Below, piece after piece: positions 1 to 8,522 of a stretch of 64,000 bases of DNA; position 1 is the first letter of the stretch; each line of letters starts with the position of its first letter. The translations under genes were made by a program, and so were the position numbers. The stretch is from Gynuella sp. (GTDB taxonomy: Bacteria; Pseudomonadota; Gammaproteobacteria; Pseudomonadales; Natronospirillaceae): assembly GCA_028282465.1 (NCBI GenBank), contig JANQHX010000093.1:1-64000 (forward strand), written 5' to 3'. The notes under the pieces were generated by a model that saw only the letters and a list, made by a program, of their open reading frames with translations, was not told the origin of the DNA and made no database searches.

Positions 1-819
<819 letters not shown>

Positions 820-829
820 TCACCTGCAT

Positions 830-2182
830 TTAAGCTGAGCTCAGTATTTTTTTGCTTTCAAACTTTAGGTCTTTTTCGAACTGAGCTATCAGCAAGCAGA
901 GATGGGCATGCAATGACTCGAAAAAACCTTCGATGTCATGTTCAAACACATATACCGCATAGCCGAAACAAAAATCACTGTAACAAATCGGCTTCACTAA
1001 CATCGCGCTTGGGTGACTGTTTTCGAAATAAGGTTCGGGCAAAATGTCTTGAGTGGAGAAGCTGTTCGAAAATTTTTGAAATTCAGCGGTGCCGTCCTGA
1101 AAATGGTAAACCACTTGACTCAAGCTTGGGATTTTGGAATTCATTGCGTCAATTTTTCCACAGGGAAACAGGACTACGCTCGCTACTCTGGCTGAAAATC
1201 GAGTTAATAAATAGGTGAGCCTGTGCCACATTTCTAAGACTGTAGTGACCTGAAAGCACTCATAAATTTCATGAACAAATAGAGGCTCCGCCCATTGATG
1301 ATCAGGATTGGTGTCTACCTTAAAACAGCCGCAGGTTTGCCGAATTTGCAATTTACTCTTGCAAATATATAGAGGTTTAACCGCCTCACCTGCTTGTTTT
1401 TTGAGGGCCAGTTCAATTGCTAATTCACTGGATTCTTTAACGCACTGGCTGGCTGTGGTGAGTTGCAAGAGAGAGTTTCTGGAGGCAGGCACATTGTCAA
1501 ATCCAGTGATCGCGATACGTTGAAGAAATTCAGGATGATGGTAGCTAAGATGATCCAATGCACCTAGAGCCATATCATCATTTGCGAACACTAATGCATC
1601 ACAGGAAAACATGCCTGCTGCTAAGTTCTCAGCGATTTTTTTACCTGTTTGAGGTAAAAAGTCTCCTTCAAAAACTAAGGATTCATTTAGTGGTATCTCG
1701 TGAAAAGCTAGAGTTGCTTTGAAAGCTTCGAGCCTCTGATTGGCCTCACCGTTAAATTTCGGGCCTGTCACAAAAGCGAGTCTTCGGCATTTATGTTCTT
1801 CAATTAAATGAGAGACTAATTCTGACATGCCATGATAGTTGTCAGTTACAATACTGCAGAATCCGGGCAGTTGTTCGTTTAATGAAATTACTGGTGCAGT
1901 ATTATGAGTTCTTATAAAGTTCCGAGAGTACTCGAAGGGTACATAGGTAAACACTGAGGACGTGTCATAAATTATTGATTGGCATCTTGTATTATTGGTC
2001 AGTTGATAAATGATGCTTTGTTGGGCCTCGCCGAACTCCAATGAATCGAAAGACCTACCTTCGAAAGTGATCAGATTTAAATTATTTTTAAACGCCGCAT
2101 CTCTGATAGCGCGATACCGAAATAATAAAAACCGGCCGGTAATTTCCGAGACAGCAAAACCGACAGTTCCATGTCTGGCCAT
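830..2182 (-). CDS. Cytosolic LacI-like ligand-sensor protein without an output domain
   Basis: 450 residues. Residues 1-290 resemble the ligand-binding domain of LacI-family regulators (periplasmic-binding-protein fold), with the hallmarks VFANDDMALGALD and ITGFDN. There is no helix-turn-helix before it and no signal peptide, so it should be cytosolic. Residues about 300-440 form a second domain ending near FGYAVYVFEHD, comparable to the GAF-like middle domain of the proteins at 15187-17073 and 35899-38166. Those two continue into a coiled coil and a GGDEF domain; this protein stops at that junction. It aligns well by eye with the 628-residue paralogue (both have EITG/EIIG, FEGR, ANDDMA, GFDN, CGC). 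It sits between hemF and aroE and converges with hemF. It may bind a sugar or nucleoside and act through a partner, or it may be a decayed paralogue. Function is inferred, not known. Confidence 0.75.
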   Translation of the reverse strand: MARHGTVGFAVSEITGRFLLFRYRAIRDAAFKNNLNLITFEGRSFDSLEFGEAQQSIIYQLTNNTRCQSIIYDTSSVFTYVPFEYSRNFIRTHNTAPVISLNEQLPGFCSIVTDNYHGMSELVSHLIEEHKCRRLAFVTGPKFNGEANQRLEAFKATLAFHEIPLNESLVFEGDFLPQTGKKIAENLAAGMFSCDALVFANDDMALGALDHLSYHHPEFLQRIAITGFDNVPASRNSLLQLTTASQCVKESSELAIELALKKQAGEAVKPLYICKSKLQIRQTCGCFKVDTNPDHQWAEPLFVHEIYECFQVTTVLEMWHRLTYLLTRFSARVASVVLFPCGKIDAMNSKIPSLSQVVYHFQDGTAEFQKFSNSFSTQDILPEPYFENSHPSAMLVKPICYSDFCFGYAVYVFEHDIEGFFESLHAHLCLLIAQFEKDLKFESKKILSSA

Positions 2183-2357
2183 GAACTAAAATCCGTTTTC
2201 TAATATGAATTAATATATACTGAATTGTTGGAGCAAAATGAATATTGAACCAACGAGTTAAAATATTAATATTCAACTAAAAAGTTAGCCAGTGTCACGA
2301 GCCCAATTCATAAATTTTAATAGGCTTATTTCAAAATATACTGCTTCAGGAACCGAT

Positions 2358-3170
2358 ATGGATCAATACGCAGTGGTGGGTAACCCCATCAAGCACAGCA
2401 AGTCGCCAGTTATTCATCAACATTTTGCTCAACAGACTGATCAGAAGTTAGAGTATCACGCCTTGTTATTTCCCCAAGATAAATTTGTAGAGAGCCTCAG
2501 AGCTCTTTCTGATGAGGGATTTAAAGGGGTGAACGTTACAGTGCCTTTCAAAGAAGACGCTTTCAGGTTGGTTGACGAAATGTCTCCACGGGCGGCAAGG
2601 GCTGGCGCAGTAAATACATTGGTTATTCATGCAGATAAAGTTCAGGGCGACAATACCGACGGAGACGGTTTGGTTAATGATTTAATAAATAATCTTGGTC
2701 ATTCACTGTCTGATGCGCGGGTTTTGTTGCTTGGGGCCGGGGGTGCTTGCCGAGGGGTTTTAGAACCCATACTGAATCAGAAACCCAGTGAAATTGTGAT
2801 TGCCAACCGAACAGAATCCAAAGCGGAAGTGCTTGCAGAGTCTTTCCAAGATCTTGGTCAGCTCAGGGCAAGTGGCTTTGAAGATTTGGACGGTCAGTTT
2901 GACATCATCATTAATGGCACATCTGCAAGTTTAAGTGGCGAGGTGCCGGCCATTTCTGGATCTGTGTTTAAAACCGACTCTGTCGCTTACGACATGATGT
3001 ATGGGGCGGAAGAAACGGCTTTTTTGAGTTGGGCAAAAGATCAAGGCTGTAACCAAGGATACGATGGCCTAGGCATGCTAGTGGAACAAGCCGCTGAATC
3101 ATTTTTTATTTGGCGTGGTGTTAGACCTGAAACGAAAGAAGTCATTCAGGCGATTAGAGCAAGCTTGTAA
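2358..3170 (+). CDS. aroE: Shikimate 5-dehydrogenase
   Basis: Reduces 3-dehydroshikimate to shikimate with NADPH in aromatic amino acid synthesis. The protein starts MDQYAVVGNPIKHSKSP, the usual AroE N-terminus. An in-frame ATG-less extension to 2292 exists, but the ATG at 2358 has a Shine-Dalgarno CAGGAA six bases upstream and gives 270 residues, the family length. Visible motifs: NVTVPFKEDA (shikimate and catalytic Lys region), NTDGDGL, the glycine-rich LLGAGGACRG dinucleotide loop, ANRTESKAE (NADP phosphate-binding region), and the C-terminal YDGLGMLVEQAAESF. The gene is followed after 36 bases by the HAD phosphatase and is probably co-transcribed with it. Confidence 0.97.
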   Translation: MDQYAVVGNPIKHSKSPVIHQHFAQQTDQKLEYHALLFPQDKFVESLRALSDEGFKGVNVTVPFKEDAFRLVDEMSPRAARAGAVNTLVIHADKVQGDNTDGDGLVNDLINNLGHSLSDARVLLLGAGGACRGVLEPILNQKPSEIVIANRTESKAEVLAESFQDLGQLRASGFEDLDGQFDIIINGTSASLSGEVPAISGSVFKTDSVAYDMMYGAEETAFLSWAKDQGCNQGYDGLGMLVEQAAESFFIWRGVRPETKEVIQAIRASL

Positions 3171-3206
3171 CCGTTGCGATTCAGCAAAAAAATACGGGAT
3201 GGTAGA

Positions 3207-3806
3207 TTGAAAAACATAAAATGCATTTTGTTAGACATGGGCGGTGTTCTGGTTGAACTGGAATGGCTTGAGCGGGTTGGTGGTTTGCTTGGAAAAGAAA
3301 TTCCCCATGACAAGATTCACCATTTTTGGGTGACTTCTGAATCTGTTGTGAATTTCGAGTCTGGAAAAATTAACTTTGAAGACTTCTGCCGTGATTTCAA
3401 ACGGGAGCACAGCTTGGATGTAACTGAGCAAACGATCGCCAATGAATTTATGCAAATTATCAAAGGGCCATTTCCTGGTCTGATGCCGGTGTTAGAAAGC
3501 TTGAAACCCAAGTACCATTTGGCGCTCTTGAGTAATACTAATCCTGCCCACTACAACGACATGCTGTCGAAATATCAGTTCTTACAGATGTTGGATACTC
3601 ACTTTGTGTCTTTCAAAATGGGTGTAATGAAACCCAGCCCCAAAATATATGAAATGGTGATCGAGGGTTTAGGTATTCCTGCAGAACAGATTGCGTTTTT
3701 CGATGATGGCAAGATGAATATCGAAGCTGCCTCGGCCCTTGGCATACATGCTTATTTAACCCATTCCCCTCAGGATATCCAAAAAGTCGTACAAGCGGGT
3801 TTCTAA
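3207..3806 (+). CDS. HAD-superfamily hydrolase, subfamily IA (YihX-like)
   Basis: Probable small phosphatase. All four HAD motifs are visible: motif I LLDMGGVL with the nucleophile Asp, motif II LLSNTN, motif III Lys in MKPSPKIYEMV, motif IV FFDDGKMNIEAA. The second acidic residue of the usual DxD is Gly, as in the YihX-like branch (FDLGNV type), some members of which dephosphorylate sugar phosphates. No ATG is available: TTG codons at 3174 and 3207 are the candidates. The TTG at 3207 gives the family-like N-terminus KNIKCILLDMGG and has GGGATGG a few bases upstream, so I chose it (199 residues). Likely operon with aroE. The substrate cannot be told from sequence. Confidence 0.85.
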   Translation: MKNIKCILLDMGGVLVELEWLERVGGLLGKEIPHDKIHHFWVTSESVVNFESGKINFEDFCRDFKREHSLDVTEQTIANEFMQIIKGPFPGLMPVLESLKPKYHLALLSNTNPAHYNDMLSKYQFLQMLDTHFVSFKMGVMKPSPKIYEMVIEGLGIPAEQIAFFDDGKMNIEAASALGIHAYLTHSPQDIQKVVQAGF

Positions 3807-3855
3807 CTACTATTAATCAGTATTCATTCATCAGGTTCTCCTTGGGTTTTATGAG

Positions 3856-3888
3856 TGTTCAGCTTTTGTTCAGTGTTGCAAATATAAG
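3856..3888 (+). promoter_or_regulatory. PhoP/OmpR-type direct-repeat box with -10 hexamer
   Basis: TGTTCA-N5-TGTTCA (half-sites at 3856-3861 and 3867-3872) has the 11-base period of PhoP boxes (consensus TGTTTA-N5-TGTTTA, with one change per half-site). A TATAAG -10 hexamer lies at 3883-3888, ten bases after the second half-site, close to the spacing of PhoP-activated promoters where the box replaces the -35. An 11-bp inverted repeat (GTGTTCAGCTT at 3855-3865, AAGCTGAACAC at 3886-3896) overlaps it. The predicted start near 3895 leaves about 35 bases before the ATG at 3929. The first operon downstream encodes a PhoPQ-like pair, which suggests autoregulation (inference). Confidence 0.55.
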
Positions 3889-3928
3889 CTGAACACAAGT
3901 CAATCGAGCAAGATTAAGGAGAATGTCT

Positions 3929-4417
3929 ATGAAACCCATTTTGTTATTCATGGTTTTGGCAACAGCGGCGGTGGGTAGCCAGGCTGATAGTTATATTAAA
4001 AGAGCTAAAGTCGTTTCCTCCTCACCAATTTATGAGCGAGTGAAGGTGTCGGAACCCAGAGAAATCTGCCATTACCAATCCAGTTATAAGCGCCAACACT
4101 CAGACCCAGCCGCGGGTGCAATTGTTGGCGGTACATTGGGCGCGATCTTAACTGGGCCAAGAGCCAGTGCCGAAACTCGTGTAGCTGGTGCCATTGTCGG
4201 TGGCGTCTTAGGTGCTCAGCTGTCGGGTCACAAAGGTAACCATTGGAAAGAAGATAAAAGAAAAGTCTGCCGTACTGAGTATGACTATCATTATGAACGA
4301 CAGCTAATTGGCTACGATGTGAGCTATAAATACGGCGGAGAAGTTTACTTCGCGAGAATGCCATACGATCCAGGGCGTTTTGTCAGAGTGCGGGTTGAAG
4401 TATCCTTAGTGGATTAA
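3929..4417 (+). CDS. Glycine-zipper (17-kDa antigen-like) envelope protein
   Basis: 162 residues with an N-terminal signal peptide (MKPILLFMVLATAAVGSQA, cleavage expected after QADS or nearby). The central part contains two copies of a glycine-zipper helix, GAIVGGTLGAIL and GAIVGGVLGAQL, the Rick_17kDa/2TM glycine-zipper pattern seen in SlyB-like envelope proteins. The C-terminal half is rich in Tyr and Arg. The ATG at 3923 abuts the ribosome-binding site AAGGAG, while the ATG at 3929 sits seven bases from it, so 3929 is preferred. It is the first gene after the PhoP-like box and is followed by PepSY and two-component genes. SlyB is a PhoP-regulated protein in enterobacteria, which fits the context. 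The exact role is unknown. Confidence 0.75.
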   Translation: MKPILLFMVLATAAVGSQADSYIKRAKVVSSSPIYERVKVSEPREICHYQSSYKRQHSDPAAGAIVGGTLGAILTGPRASAETRVAGAIVGGVLGAQLSGHKGNHWKEDKRKVCRTEYDYHYERQLIGYDVSYKYGGEVYFARMPYDPGRFVRVRVEVSLVD

Positions 4418-4439
4418 TCCACTGGTTAGGATCATCGGT

Positions 4440-4724
4440 ATGAGGACAACTTCAGTAATTGTAGGCCTTTGCATAACTCTCATGACTAGTTCGCAATTGG
4501 CGTTTGCCGCTAAACACCCCTGCACCGGGGATGAGCTACCACTAGTGAGTCAAGATCAGGTGATACATGCGGTTGAATGTGAGCTTGAAGGAAAGGTTGT
4601 GAAGATCGAAAAAACTGAAGAGCCAGTCGGTTATCTAAAAGCCAGAGTTCTACTAGACGATGGTCGAGTGAAATCTGTCCTAGTTGACAGTGAAACCGGC
4701 GAAATTGATAAGAGTAATGAGTGA
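4440..4724 (+). CDS. Small secreted PepSY-domain-like protein
   Basis: 94 residues: signal peptide of about 23 residues ending AFA, then CTGDELPLVSQDQVIHAVECELEGKVVKIEKTEEPVG and LLDDGRVKSVLVDSETGEI, the beta-hairpin pattern of PepSY-type proteins. Two cysteines (in HPCTG and VECEL) could form a disulfide in the periplasm. It starts 22 bases after the glycine-zipper gene and ends 15 bases before the response regulator. PepSY proteins next to PhoPQ-like systems are common in gammaproteobacteria and are thought to act as periplasmic modulators; that role here is inference. Confidence 0.75.
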   Translation: MRTTSVIVGLCITLMTSSQLAFAAKHPCTGDELPLVSQDQVIHAVECELEGKVVKIEKTEEPVGYLKARVLLDDGRVKSVLVDSETGEIDKSNE

Positions 4725-4739
4725 AGGTTGGGGAATCCA

Positions 4740-5420
4740 GTGCGGTTATTGTTAGTAGAAGATCATGAAGTGTTAGGTAGCAGGCTCAAAGATGTTTTAG
4801 AACAACAGGGTTATGCTACCGACTGGATTCAAGACGGCCAAAGTGGGCTGTTTCAAGGGCGAGAGTACGACTATGACTTGGCGATCATCGACTTAGGTCT
4901 ACCGGAGTTGGATGGGGTTTCATTAATTAAAACCCTAAGACAAGAAAATCGCAGTTTTCCAATCTTAATTCTGACAGCCAGAGGTAACTGGCAAGACAAA
5001 GTCGAAGGCCTCGAAGCAGGGGCAGATGACTATTTGGTCAAACCGTTCGTCAACGAGGAATTGTTGGCTAGGTTAAATGCTTTATTACGCAGAAGTTCGG
5101 GTATGTCTTCTCCTGAACTCTCCCTAGGGCCAATTAAAATCAATACTGCACGCAAGCAAGTGCAGGTGTCAGAGCACACCATTGAGCTTACGTCCTATGA
5201 ATACAACTGCCTGGAATTCTTGTTGCTAAATCGTGACAAGGTCATTTCCAAAATGCAGCTTACCGAGCATCTTTATGATCAGGACTTTGACCGAGATTCA
5301 AATGTCATTGAAGTATTCGTAGGTAGGCTGAGAAAGAAGTTAGACCCAGACGGCAGTTTAAAGCCCATTGTCACAGTGCGAGGCCAGGGTTATAAAATTA
5401 ACTTAGATTTGGAATCTTAA
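4740..5420 (+). CDS. OmpR/PhoP-family response regulator
   Basis: 226 residues. Receiver domain about 1-112: acidic pocket VEDHE, phosphoacceptor Asp in LAIIDLGLPELDG, Thr in ILTARG, Lys in YLVKPF. Winged-helix DNA-binding domain about 125-224, ending VTVRGQGYKI. The GTG at 4740 is preferred: it gives the standard MRLLLVEDHE start and has GGGGA six bases upstream. The TTG at 4728 has no well-placed ribosome-binding site. The stop overlaps the kinase start (TAATG), implying translational coupling. PhoP is the closest family by eye. Likely targets include the TGTTCA direct repeats at 3856-3872. Confidence 0.92.
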   Translation: MRLLLVEDHEVLGSRLKDVLEQQGYATDWIQDGQSGLFQGREYDYDLAIIDLGLPELDGVSLIKTLRQENRSFPILILTARGNWQDKVEGLEAGADDYLVKPFVNEELLARLNALLRRSSGMSSPELSLGPIKINTARKQVQVSEHTIELTSYEYNCLEFLLLNRDKVISKMQLTEHLYDQDFDRDSNVIEVFVGRLRKKLDPDGSLKPIVTVRGQGYKINLDLES

Positions 5421-6745
5421 TGCTTCCTAAATCCATCCGTACTCGGCTGACACTTTCCACTCTGGCCATTACTTTAGTTTTCGTACTGGTCACTTCATTG
5501 GCTTTGGAGCAGGCCTACAAAAATAGCCTCCGAGCTGAAGCCCAAGCACAAATGGAGTTGGTGGTTTTCAGTTTATTGGCGGCAGCTGATATCAGCGGTA
5601 ATCAACTCAAGATGCCGTTGGCATTTCAAAACAGCAGACTCAATGAACTCAATAGCGGATTAATGGCATGGGTAAGTTCTGATGAACAATTACTCTGGCA
5701 GTCTGATTCAACCCTTTGGCACGACGAATTTAATCCACTACTTTATGGCCCTCAAGAAATAGGCGAGGTCAGCCAAGGCGCTACCGGTTTTGAAGACCAA
5801 GAGTTTTTTTATCGGCAATTGTTGGTTCTATGGGAAACGCCTTCAGGTGAAGAGTGGCCCTTAACGTTCACAATCTTGTTAGATCAGCAACCTTTCCTAT
5901 CTCAGGTTTGGGAATTTAGACGTCAGCTTTGGGTGTGGTTGGGTATTATGGCCCTAGGCTTAATGCTCATGCTTTGGCTGCTGTTAACTTTGGGGTTGCA
6001 ACCCTTAAAAAGGTTGGCTGTCGAGCTATTTAAGATTGAGCACGGACGACAATCGAATTTAACAGGCATCTATCCAACTGAAATATCTCCAGTAAAAAGT
6101 AACCTGAATCGGGTATTGTCTGCCGAAATTCAGCAGCGCCAACGCTACCAACAAACACTCGCGGACTTGGCCCACAGCCTCAAGACACCTCTAGCTGTGA
6201 TGAGAACAACCACCTTGTCACCGGAACAAAACCAGCAGCTTGATCGAATGGATCAAATTATTGGATACCAGCTGGCTAGAGCCGTTGTGTCCAAAGAATC
6301 AGGTTTTGTTGGGCAAGCCATTGTTCTTGAGCCTCTGGTGCAAAGGTTGGTCTCTGCGCTTTCAAAAGTGTACTCGGATGTTGTCATTAATATTAAAGTC
6401 ATCTCAAAGGATTCCAGTTTGGCTATGGATGAAAAAGACTTAATGGAAGTGTTAGGCAACATCATCGAGAATGCTTGCAAGTACGGTTTTAGCAAGGTTC
6501 GAATTGAACTTGACCACAATGGCTTTCGCGTTCATGACGATGGGCCAGGGGTGCCTGAAAATCGTAAAAATCAAATTCTACAACGAGGCGTGCGTCTAGA
6601 CACCCTCCAGCAAGGTCAGGGCATTGGGCTGGCAGTGGTATTTGATATTCTTAATAGCTACGAAATAGATTTGGCTATAGACAGCAGTGATATGGGGGGC
6701 GCTTGTTTTAAGGTTCAACAGAACTTAAACAGCAAACATGTTTAA
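5420..6745 (+). CDS. PhoQ-like sensor histidine kinase
   Basis: 441 residues, inner membrane. First membrane segment about 10-29, periplasmic sensor about 30-168, second segment about 170-193, then HAMP-like linker, dimerisation helix with phosphoacceptor His252 in LADLAHSLKTPLAVM, and ATPase domain with N-box IIENACKYGF, G1 HDDGPGVP and G2 GQGIGLAV. The A-HSLKTPLAV H-box is the PhoQ type. The start ATG overlaps the regulator stop by one base. The periplasmic part has acidic stretches (GFEDQEFF) as in cation- or peptide-sensing PhoQ, but the ligand cannot be read from sequence. Confidence 0.92.
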   Translation: MLPKSIRTRLTLSTLAITLVFVLVTSLALEQAYKNSLRAEAQAQMELVVFSLLAAADISGNQLKMPLAFQNSRLNELNSGLMAWVSSDEQLLWQSDSTLWHDEFNPLLYGPQEIGEVSQGATGFEDQEFFYRQLLVLWETPSGEEWPLTFTILLDQQPFLSQVWEFRRQLWVWLGIMALGLMLMLWLLLTLGLQPLKRLAVELFKIEHGRQSNLTGIYPTEISPVKSNLNRVLSAEIQQRQRYQQTLADLAHSLKTPLAVMRTTTLSPEQNQQLDRMDQIIGYQLARAVVSKESGFVGQAIVLEPLVQRLVSALSKVYSDVVINIKVISKDSSLAMDEKDLMEVLGNIIENACKYGFSKVRIELDHNGFRVHDDGPGVPENRKNQILQRGVRLDTLQQGQGIGLAVVFDILNSYEIDLAIDSSDMGGACFKVQQNLNSKHV

Positions 6746-6814
6746 TCAATGGTGTGTTCTTGCAATCTGCTCTACCATGAGAATGGACTCGATTAAAATT
6801 AGATAATTTTCCCC

Positions 6815-7588
6815 ATGACAAGTAGCAGGACGATCTTAATTACCGGTATCAACGGCACCTTAGCTCCTGTGTTGGCAATGCATCTCCAGCAACACCCTGA
6901 TATTAAATTTCATTTGGTTCCCTGGGACCGCCAAAGAATTTCCCCAGAAGATCACCAAGCGGTAGAGCAATTTGTAATGAATACTCGACCCTCTTGGATA
7001 TGCCATTTGGGTATGGGCCCTGAAAGTTGGGCGGGTCAGTTGGCTGGATTAGCTGCTCGGCTTGACTCGGGTTTTTTGTTTACCTCTACCGCCTTGGTCT
7101 TTGGAGACGAAAAAAATGGCCCGTTCGAAACTAACAGCCCCAGGTTTCCCAGTGAAGAAACCGGGCAATACAAATTACGCTGTGAAGATGCGGTACTGGC
7201 GGCGAATCCAAATAGTTTGATTGTTCGTTTAGGTTGGCAAATTGGGTTTACCCGCGGGGGTAATAATCTGGTTGAAGCCTTAGAACAATTGATGGATGTG
7301 GAAGGAAGAATTGAAGCCAGTGAGCACTGGATTCCGGCTGTTTCATTTCTTGATGACAGTGCTCTGGCTATGATTGACTTAATGATTGCTGGTGCGCAGG
7401 GCATTTATCATGTAGACAGCAATGCCCATAGCGCTATGACATTTTTAGAATTGGTGACCGCTCTGAAACAATATCTAAACCAAGATAAGTGGCACGTAAC
7501 CGCAAGCTCAGAACGGATTCAGGATCAGCGTTTGCTGGACAGCCGTATACAAGTGCCATCAGTTACCAGTCGACTAGCAAGGCATTAA
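6815..7588 (+). CDS. Extended short-chain dehydrogenase/epimerase-like (RmlD-like) protein
   Basis: 257 residues, cytosolic. NAD(P)-binding loop TGINGTLAP at 10-18, then FTSTALVFG (about 89-97) and a RmlD-like region TGQYKLRCEDAV. Aligned to the YGxxKxxxE motif of this family, the catalytic Tyr position is Thr116, while Lys120 and Glu124 are kept. Length is a little short for dTDP-rhamnose reductases (about 290). No sugar-nucleotide genes lie nearby, so a role in surface sugars is not supported by context. It may bind a nucleotide without normal catalysis. Confidence 0.75.
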   Translation: MTSSRTILITGINGTLAPVLAMHLQQHPDIKFHLVPWDRQRISPEDHQAVEQFVMNTRPSWICHLGMGPESWAGQLAGLAARLDSGFLFTSTALVFGDEKNGPFETNSPRFPSEETGQYKLRCEDAVLAANPNSLIVRLGWQIGFTRGGNNLVEALEQLMDVEGRIEASEHWIPAVSFLDDSALAMIDLMIAGAQGIYHVDSNAHSAMTFLELVTALKQYLNQDKWHVTASSERIQDQRLLDSRIQVPSVTSRLARH

Positions 7589-7603
7589 TATCAATATCAA
7601 GGA

Positions 7604-8446
7604 CTACAAAGTTAGCCAACTGAAATATCCTTTGTAATAACCATTTAGATAGATTTCATATCCCATTGAATCAAATTCATATTCCAATTCCTGGCCCTGG
7701 CTGCGCACTGCTAGTGAACCTGCGAATGGTCTGTCTGAAAACTCACCATAAATAACAGGCTCTCTGGTACTAATGGTAATTGAACCCTGCTCGTAATCGG
7801 ATTCAAGCTGGATCCTTACATCCATGTTGATCGACGGCTGATGGCCATTCAGCAATGCTAATGACAGCTCTGACCACTGAGTTGAAATGTATAAGCCATC
7901 ACCCATCAGCAAGATGTCTGCGGTTTGCTGAGCATCAAAGAAATAATTACTGACTCCAAAACCATCATCAAACCATTCAACGTCGGTTGTTGATTCCATA
8001 TCTATTTCTAAATCAGAGTTAAAGGCTACATCACAAAAAGGTTGCGTAATCCTTAAAGATAAACTGCCTTGGTTGGTATCGCGTTCTGTTTCAACCACGC
8101 CAGTCAAATCTGAGTCGAATCTATGGTCAGGGCAATGTTGATTAAATGGCAAATTTTGTTGTAGCAACGCTTCTGAAATTCCACTAATTGCAGCATAACT
8201 ATGATTGACTTGTTTTTGGTCTTTATTGTCGCTCATAGTCTGATCTGGGTCTTGAGAAAGATCTCTGGCGATTAAAACCAACTGTTGATAGGCCAGTAAT
8301 GACGGCAACAGTTCCTTGCCTTTTTGGGTGGTCAACTCGATGGGTTGTAAATGAGAGTGTGTTGTACCCACTTCAGATACCTCCACATAACAACCTGTTA
8401 ACTGAATCAGAGGCAACATTAATAATAGTCTGGCTGGGTTTTTCAT
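7604..8446 (-). CDS. Hypothetical lipoprotein
   Basis: 280 residues beginning with a lipoprotein signal, MKNPARLLLMLPLIQLTGC, lipid-modified Cys19 expected. The start has a good ribosome-binding site (AAGGAGA seven bases upstream). Residue 20 is Tyr rather than Asp, so outer-membrane sorting is predicted by the +2 rule. The mature part is acidic and beta-rich with no recognisable domain; the C-terminus YEIYLNGYYKGYFSWLTL is aromatic. It converges with the epimerase-like gene and lies upstream of nothing obvious. Function unknown. Confidence 0.7.
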   Translation of the reverse strand: MKNPARLLLMLPLIQLTGCYVEVSEVGTTHSHLQPIELTTQKGKELLPSLLAYQQLVLIARDLSQDPDQTMSDNKDQKQVNHSYAAISGISEALLQQNLPFNQHCPDHRFDSDLTGVVETERDTNQGSLSLRITQPFCDVAFNSDLEIDMESTTDVEWFDDGFGVSNYFFDAQQTADILLMGDGLYISTQWSELSLALLNGHQPSINMDVRIQLESDYEQGSITISTREPVIYGEFSDRPFAGSLAVRSQGQELEYEFDSMGYEIYLNGYYKGYFSWLTL

Positions 8447-8522
8447 AAACGGCTCTCCTTAGATTTGCATCTATTATCAGAAAACCATTCTGAATATTGT
8501 CTGAACGGATCAGCGCCGAGTT

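Noticed and set aside
2221..2280. Inverted repeats TGAATATT/AATATTCA and GTTGG/CCAAC between the sensor gene and aroE.
   Set aside because: The region is very AT-rich, so such short, widely spaced arms are expected by chance; kept out of the feature list.
4005..4364. 119-codon frame antisense to the glycine-zipper gene.
   Set aside because: Shadow of the sense gene, which has a signal peptide, ribosome-binding site and family match.
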